From contig NC_135373.1 of the NCBI RefSeq assembly GCF_049243985.1, positions 95,909,213 through 95,973,212 of the forward strand: a stretch of DNA of 64,000 nt, given 5' to 3'. The stretch comes from Paroedura picta. Taxonomy: Eukaryota; Chordata; Lepidosauria; Squamata; Gekkonidae. The notes beneath the pieces are model-generated. The model was given only the letters and a program-made list of their open reading frames with translations, searched no databases and was not told where the DNA came from. Position numbers and translations under genes: made by a program. Positions within the stretch are counted from its first letter, which is position 1; every line of letters starts with the position of its first letter. Positions 58,418 to 64,000 of this stretch are shown one piece after another.

Positions 58418-59762
58418 GGGCTGTGAGAAAATGAGTGGCCCAGAGTCTTCCAGTGAGCCCCATGGTCTGTGCAGCGATTCAGACAGCGATCCCACAGGTC
58501 CAAGTCCAACTTTTAAATTGCTACACCACCCAGAAACCGAGAATGAGTCATCAGTGGGAAATTCCCCTTGCTGTCCTAGGTTCAGCATTCAGATCTGATG
58601 CACCATCCTTCCTGTCTGTCCAGGCCAGCATTATATTGCTCCTATCAAATCCTATCAAACACAATTCAGTATTATGGCCGAACTGTGATCTTGCAGGATA
58701 AGCAAACCAGTATGAATTATTGATTGAACTTTACTATACATTTACTGCATATTATTTCTATATTTTTGCTCTCACAATCTCCCCACTCCTTCTGCCATTT
58801 TTTCCAACTTTACTTCCCCACAGCTAATATTCATGAGATTTCTCTACAGCATGGGATGGTTTTGTGTTTTGGACTTCTGTGTGTCACAGATCTATTTTCT
58901 GGTACTAATCTAAAAAATCAGTGTGAAAGGTCGTCAGCTGATGGTCTCAGGAACGGCATCAAATTTTATCTTTCCTAATTCATGCTGAATTGCTGGTGGG
59001 TTTACACTGGAGGTGGGATATTACCCTCTTTTAGCACCCAGACTGCCTGCAAGATTTGCTTTTAATAACATTGGGGCCTTTTGTATGATCACAGAAGCAT
59101 GCCAGTGTAGCAACAGCATGCAAAAGAGCACCTGAGGACTTTGCCAGCACCCAAGAAAAACTTCCTATGCCACAGTTTTTAACAGTAGTTTGAACAGGGA
59201 TGAGAAAAATGCCAGGAAGAATTTAGCTTAATCTGGGGCTTGATGTAGGAATAATCCATTAATTAAAATTCTCTGATAGAAAAAGAACCACGACAACTCT
59301 TGACCTTTTGTTGGATCTCTAGTTTTTCTAGAGAACTACTTATGTATTATGTAACTAAGAACTCTTACAGCTTTGCAGCATTTTACTCAGTGAATTTCTT
59401 ACTCTTTGTTTTGCTGGATAGACTATATTTGGTGTCGCTGTGGTGGAAAACAGACTTCTTCGAACCCTTTCTGTCACTCTTGTGCCTGTTATTACTAAGT
59501 GTAGCCAGAGGTCTGATCACAGCTATGATCACCTGATGTCTGCTGTCAACTATCATGACTTGTGGTGTCTGGAATGTGAAGTTTAGAAATTTCTGAGGAA
59601 GCAACTTCCTCTACTAATTTAGTGACAATTGGGGCAGGTGCTATAAAATTTCATATAAATCATCTATTGCCCTTTGCTCTGCCCTGGAATATTTAAGAGG
59701 GGCATGGATTTTAGGGGGGTAACCACTGGAGGGAAAGAGATAACCAAGCAGGGCTTCTATCT

Positions 59763-59977
59763 GGCATAGGGTTGCCAGCTTTGAGTTGGGAGATTTTTTC
59801 AGGTGGAGACTGAGGAAAGTGGGGTTTGGGCAGAGGAGGGACCTCAGTAGGGTACAATTAATTCAATCTAATTTGCAAAGCAACCATTTTCTCCAGGAAA
59901 ACTCTCTCTGCAGCCTGGGAGAGTAGCTGTAATTCTGGAAGATCTCCAGCCATCACCTAGAGGCTAGCAACTCTAGC
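59763..59977 (+). repeat. ~200 bp dispersed repeat
   Basis: It starts AGGGTTGCCAGCTTTGAGTT and ends ACCTAGAGGCTAGCAACTCT, with GCAACCATTTTCTCCAGGAA inside. Confidence 0.82.
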
Positions 59978-60069
59978 AGTAGGTAGGCTGTTAGTCCTGG
60001 TTTCTGCAAAAGAGACTGTAGAAGATAAAATACTGAGGAATAAAAGATGCCGTACAACTGAGATCTCTC

Positions 60070-60200
60070 ATAATTCTACTCTTTTGATCAAGATAGGTAG
60101 CCATGCCAGTTTGTAGCGGCAGAAAAGTGCAATAATCCAGCAGCACTTTAAAGACAACATTTGTGGCGCAGACAACTTTTGTGAGTTGCTTTTCACTTCT
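60070..60200 (+). repeat. Dispersed repeat (as at 32050), old copy
   Basis: AGATAGGTAGCCATGCCAGT and CAGCAGCACTTTAAAGACAA are recognisable, with the 3' part diverged. Confidence 0.6.
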
Positions 60201-61266
60201 TCATATTCTGCCCTTTGTAACCATTGCCAAGCAGTAGGAGATGGACTGTTCTGAAATCAGTTACCTCTGACAAAATTTGCCCACTAGTCTCTAGGAAATG
60301 ATTGAATGTGGGTTTGATCCTGTCGATTTTTCTTTTACTTTTTAGGGCTACATCAACAAGCAGATCAGTGTGTTGGTTAGAGTATGCTCAACTTTACCCT
60401 AGCCTTTTTTTGTAATATTCTCTTACTGAAAATAGATTGACGGGCTGCTGCAATCTGCTCCACATCTTTCATGTTTATAGTATTTGCGATGTGTGCCCTT
60501 CTATATGCGGATACCTAAACCTGTGCATCGGGGCCACATGGATGATAAACAGATTTTATGGGGTTTTTAAATCTCCCCCAAGTAAAGTAGTACATAAGCA
60601 CAGAGAAGCTTCTGTAGTTGGCAGTGGTGTTGGGGATCCATATTTGCAAGAATGTGTGTGGGAAGGAAAGAATCCCCCTCACAAGCATTGCAGGCCTACA
60701 CTTGTTACTTTATAAACTTAACAGTTACTACAATCCATTTAGGAAAGCTCCCCAAATAACTTCAAAAATCAGAATGCCCCTGAGTTAGAGCTTCTCTTAG
60801 TAACTGTTGGGTTACTAAGCTTAGAGCTTCTCACAATTAATCTGGACAAATGCCCTTCAATGTACATCCTCCTGCGCCCTTTTCTTCAATGCCAAATATT
60901 TATATTTTCTTTTTTTAATTTATTTTTAAAACCTATTCTGGGCAAGAATGTACACTTCACACATGTTACTGCAGATAATGTTGGCAATTCCTATGACAAA
61001 CACACAAAGTCTGAACATCAGGTGTATTACCTTAAGCACTAGATTGGTTTGTGGTGGCCTGAAACATTGACAGTGGTATTTAAGGGGGCAGGCCAGTTTC
61101 ATGCTATGTGGTTGGCTCAGGGGGGAAACAGTGTACCTGAAGCAAATGTGATTGTTGAGTGAAGAACATGTTGGCTCTTATTGTGACATATATGGGTGTG
61201 TGGAGGAATGTCAACATGACTGTTCTGAGGGAAAGAAGCAGGCAGTATGGCATGTGTGTAGACTTG

Positions 61267-61376
61267 CAGGGGTGGCCAAACTGTGGCTCTCCAGTTGTCT
61301 ATGGACTACAGTTCCCATGAAACCCTGCCAATTGTAATTCATGGACATCTGGAAAGCCACAGTTTGGCCACCCCTG
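61267..61376. mobile_element. Palindromic hAT-like MITE, diverged
   Basis: Ends CAGGGGTGGCCAAACTGTGG and complement. The interior is shortened. No clear target duplication. Confidence 0.82.
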
Positions 61377-62134
61377 ATGCAGAGGTTGCTGGTGGGTCAC
61401 GAAGGGGCAAATTTCAATTAAAGACAATACATTTGACATGGAGTGTTACTGCATTCCAGAGTCCCCTACAGAAGCAATTCCAGGCTCCAGTTTTGACAGG
61501 GCTTCTTTTGAACAACATCATGATGAGACTTTCATGAAGGAAGGAACAAATACAGTTTTTGTATGTGTCTTTGTTCTTACCAGACTTCAAGAATGGAAGC
61601 AAAACAAACAATTATGCGCATAAAATGTGTTTTTGTAGTAATAAAACCTGAAACCAAAGACACAGATCCTCTTTGTTCCAAGTAAAGCAAGTTCATAATT
61701 TACTTGAGAGTTCATCCCTCCCCCACCAGCCTGAGTCGATTTTCAGCTTCACAATGGCCCTTTGATTCTGTTCCAGGCTGGCTAATAGTGTCTGAAGCTG
61801 CTCAGATGAATCTTCTAGAATAATTATGTATTAATTTACATGGAATGTACCTGTGTTTTGCAAAGTTTATGGAGTACAGCAAGTGTGCCAACAGTTATTT
61901 GCAGACTCAAGCAGGACTTCTGAAGGTTCCCCTGGCAGAACTGTTCCCTGTATTTACCAGCAGTTTACCATGCTGGGGAGTTGAACTGATGAGTGTGCAA
62001 GGAGGTGGGTGTAGGGAAGGGGGCCCTTGACAGTTACAGGTGCACTGGTCACCATGCAGTAGTCCTTCCTAGAAGTTGTCTATTGCAGCACTGATCATTT
62101 TGTTGCAGGTGGAGTGATGAGATAGCAAAATAAT

Positions 62135-62530
62135 CAGACTCACACAGAGCTGGAAGAGACCACAGAGAGCCATCTAGTCCAGCCCCCCAATTTCTCGGGG
62201 ACTTAAAAAACTGACAGGAGCTCATCCAAGCTCTTCCTAAAAATGTCCAATGAAGGAGGCTCCACTAACTTCTGAGGCAGCGTATTCCATCTATGACTAG
62301 CCCTCACAGTCAGAAAATGCTTTCTAATATTTAAGTGGAACCTCCTTTCTCGTAACTTGAACCCATTGCTCATTGTCCTTGTCTGTAAAGCTGCAGAAAA
62401 CAAGTTGGCCCCCTCTCCACCTTTTACATAGTTAAACACAGCTATCCCATCACCCCTTGCCTCCTCTTCTCCAAGCGACACACACTCAGCTCTCTCACCT
62501 CTCCTCATAAGGCATGGATCCCAACCCCTC
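62135..62530 (-). mobile_element. CR1-like LINE 3' end, older subfamily
   Basis: The minus strand reads NGFKLRERRFHLNIRKHFLT and SHRWNTLPQKLVEPPSLD, the CR1 ORF2 C terminus. A 3' UTR with CTGGACTAGATGGCTCTCTG follows. Confidence 0.85.
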
Positions 62531-62675
62531 AAGCATCCTGATGATAATGACATTTTAGTTATATTCTAGTTATAGTCTAATGACATTTAGTTATAGGCTC
62601 AGGGCAGATAATAATGTATTTAAAATGATACAAAAATACATTGCAAGATTTTAATCCATAGCACATCCCTTAGAC

Positions 62676-62764
62676 CAGGGGTAGTCAACCTGTGGTCCTC
62701 CAGATGTTCATGGACTACAATTCCCATGAGCCCCTGCCAGCATTTGCTTTGTTGACTATCCCTG
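62676..62764. mobile_element. Palindromic hAT-like MITE, internally deleted
   Basis: 89 bp copy with one arm shortened, flanked by a perfect CCTTAGAC duplication (62668-62675, 62765-62772). Confidence 0.93.
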
Positions 62765-62869
62765 CCTTAGACAATTCCAAGCCGCCTCCTTCTTATAGTG
62801 GGGGGACTGTTATGAGTCTAGATTTCAGATTCTGGTGTAAATTTGGCTCTTGTTATTGAACAGGGAGGC

Positions 62870-63190
62870 CAGGATTTTGACACCAGTTTAGGCCTCAACC
62901 ATAGGCCTGGCAGAACAGCTTTGTCTTGCAGGCTGTGCAGAACTGTCCAAGGTACCGTGGGGCCCTGATCTCACCAGCAAGAGCATCCCATCAGGCTAGG
63001 GCTGAAAAGGCCCTGGCCCTGGCCCTGGTTGAGGCCAGTTTTGTTTCTTTAGAGCCAGAGATTTTTGCTCTCTGGATCTTAAGTTCTTTTGTGAGACTTA
63101 TGAGAAAAGGCAGTCTCTTTCAGCCCTGCTGGGACAGGCCCATCCACACAGCAGAAGGCTGTTGTGGACTGTATGAATTCAAACCAAGCA
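62870..63190 (-). mobile_element. L2-clade LINE, ORF2 C-terminal fragment
   Basis: Read in reverse, the region encoding the WNxLPxEIRAL-type tail is recognisable next to the AGGCCTGGCAGAACAGCTTT segment shared with the other L2 copies. It is more diverged than 33025-33640. Confidence 0.72.
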
Positions 63191-64000
63191 AATCATAATA
63201 AATTTAAATGTAAATAATATTCCCTGCAAGCAGAAATATAGCACAGCAAGAACATATCTCCCTGTACTTGTCCATTTTTTACAGGGGGAAACTTCAAAAT
63301 GGCATTGTCAACCTGAATTGGAGCGGTTCAGTTCACTTTGTCAAAGCATCCATCTGTTGAAGAGACTAGGAAGGGGGTCTTTGGGCCCTTGGTTCTGGAC
63401 TGTTTTAGTGGCTCATTTAGCCATTGGCATATAGCTAGATGGGGCATATGTTGTACACCTATGAGCTGTTTTATCCTCACTGCAGGACTTTTTAAAGTTG
63501 TTTAGGTTGAAAGGCAGCCTGGTTACCAGGTCCCCCAGGCATACACTCTGGTTCTTGGTGTGAGGAAGGAAAATACCTGTGGTGTCAGAGTCCTAAATCA
63601 GCCTGTTTGCCAATGCCTTTTGCTACCAATAACACCTGTGAAAGCTGAACAATACAGAAACATTACCTCATTATAGTGGAAGATTAGAGATAAAAAGAGA
63701 ATGATTTCCGGGGTATATATTCTCCATATCCAGCCACCGCAAAATTAAAAATAATGTAACCTTTTCTTGCAGTTTTTACTCTGATTGTCAGCCAAGTGTA
63801 GTGGGTAATGAATACCTCAAGAGTTAATATCTATATTTTTGCAGAATTCCGGAACTCAAGTTTTCAGCAAACAATTGCTTCTTTGAAGTCTTAGGTACAT
63901 TCAGTGCAGTAACATCTGATAATTTTTTCCTTGCCAAAGCCTATCTCAAGTTTGATCTTGAGGTGAAAAGGCCTATGGGCAAATATTAACTAGCCCCATG

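Larger units (their letters stand above)
57973..64000 (+). other. SLC23A4: SLC23A4-like intron 3 (incomplete)
   Basis: I could not find the next expected exon, so the intron is at least 6.0 kb. It carries three MITE copies, one 200 bp repeat, a CR1 and an L2 3' end. 60200-61260 and 63200-64000 show no recognised feature. Confidence 0.75.

Noticed and set aside
63856-63900. Possible SLC23A4 exon after ATTTTTGCAG
   Set aside because: The frame in the right phase (IPELKFSANNCFFEVL) does not resemble the LPILQGG segment that follows in SLC23 proteins.

Overview
This is vertebrate nuclear DNA, most likely from a squamate reptile, and the repeats suggest a gecko-like lizard. It has long introns, scattered short exons with clean splice sites, and a repeat set of CR1 and L2-clade LINEs, Sauria-type tRNA SINEs, 5S rRNA-derived SINEs and short hAT-like inverted-repeat elements. 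The species call is inference from repeat types. No prokaryotic feature and no intact long open reading frame is present.

Three host genes can be supported. (1) The last two coding exons of CNOT4 lie on the + strand at 1674-2833, with the start of the window inside the preceding intron. (2) A four-exon gene on the - strand, 9555-19289, encodes a small type I membrane protein: signal peptide, one sushi/CCP domain, one transmembrane helix and a basic tail. It resembles SUSD3 in layout, sequence and length (254 codons). All its splice phases agree. It converges with CNOT4. (3) The first three coding exons of an SLC23-family nucleobase/ascorbate transporter, best matched to SLC23A4, lie on the + strand at 54217-57972 and continue past the right edge. 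To my knowledge SLC23A4 is a pseudogene in human but active in rodents, where it lies near CNOT4, so the synteny fits.

The 35 kb between the divergent SUSD3-like and SLC23A4 genes (19.3-54.2 kb), and the introns, are mostly repeats. They include a 2.4 kb CR1 LINE with an internal 86 bp tandem duplication and a hAT-like insertion, two nearly identical L2 3' ends, a CpG-rich 0.9 kb inverted-repeat element, a probable solo LTR nested in an older repeat and itself carrying a SINE, and at least ten copies of an unclassified ~200 bp repeat. Several nests allow relative dating.

I found no clearly undescribed biological system. The most interesting items are the SUSD3-like gene in this syntenic position, the intact 5' part of SLC23A4, and an apparent family of DNA elements sharing a TTTAYGCACYGGGA terminus.
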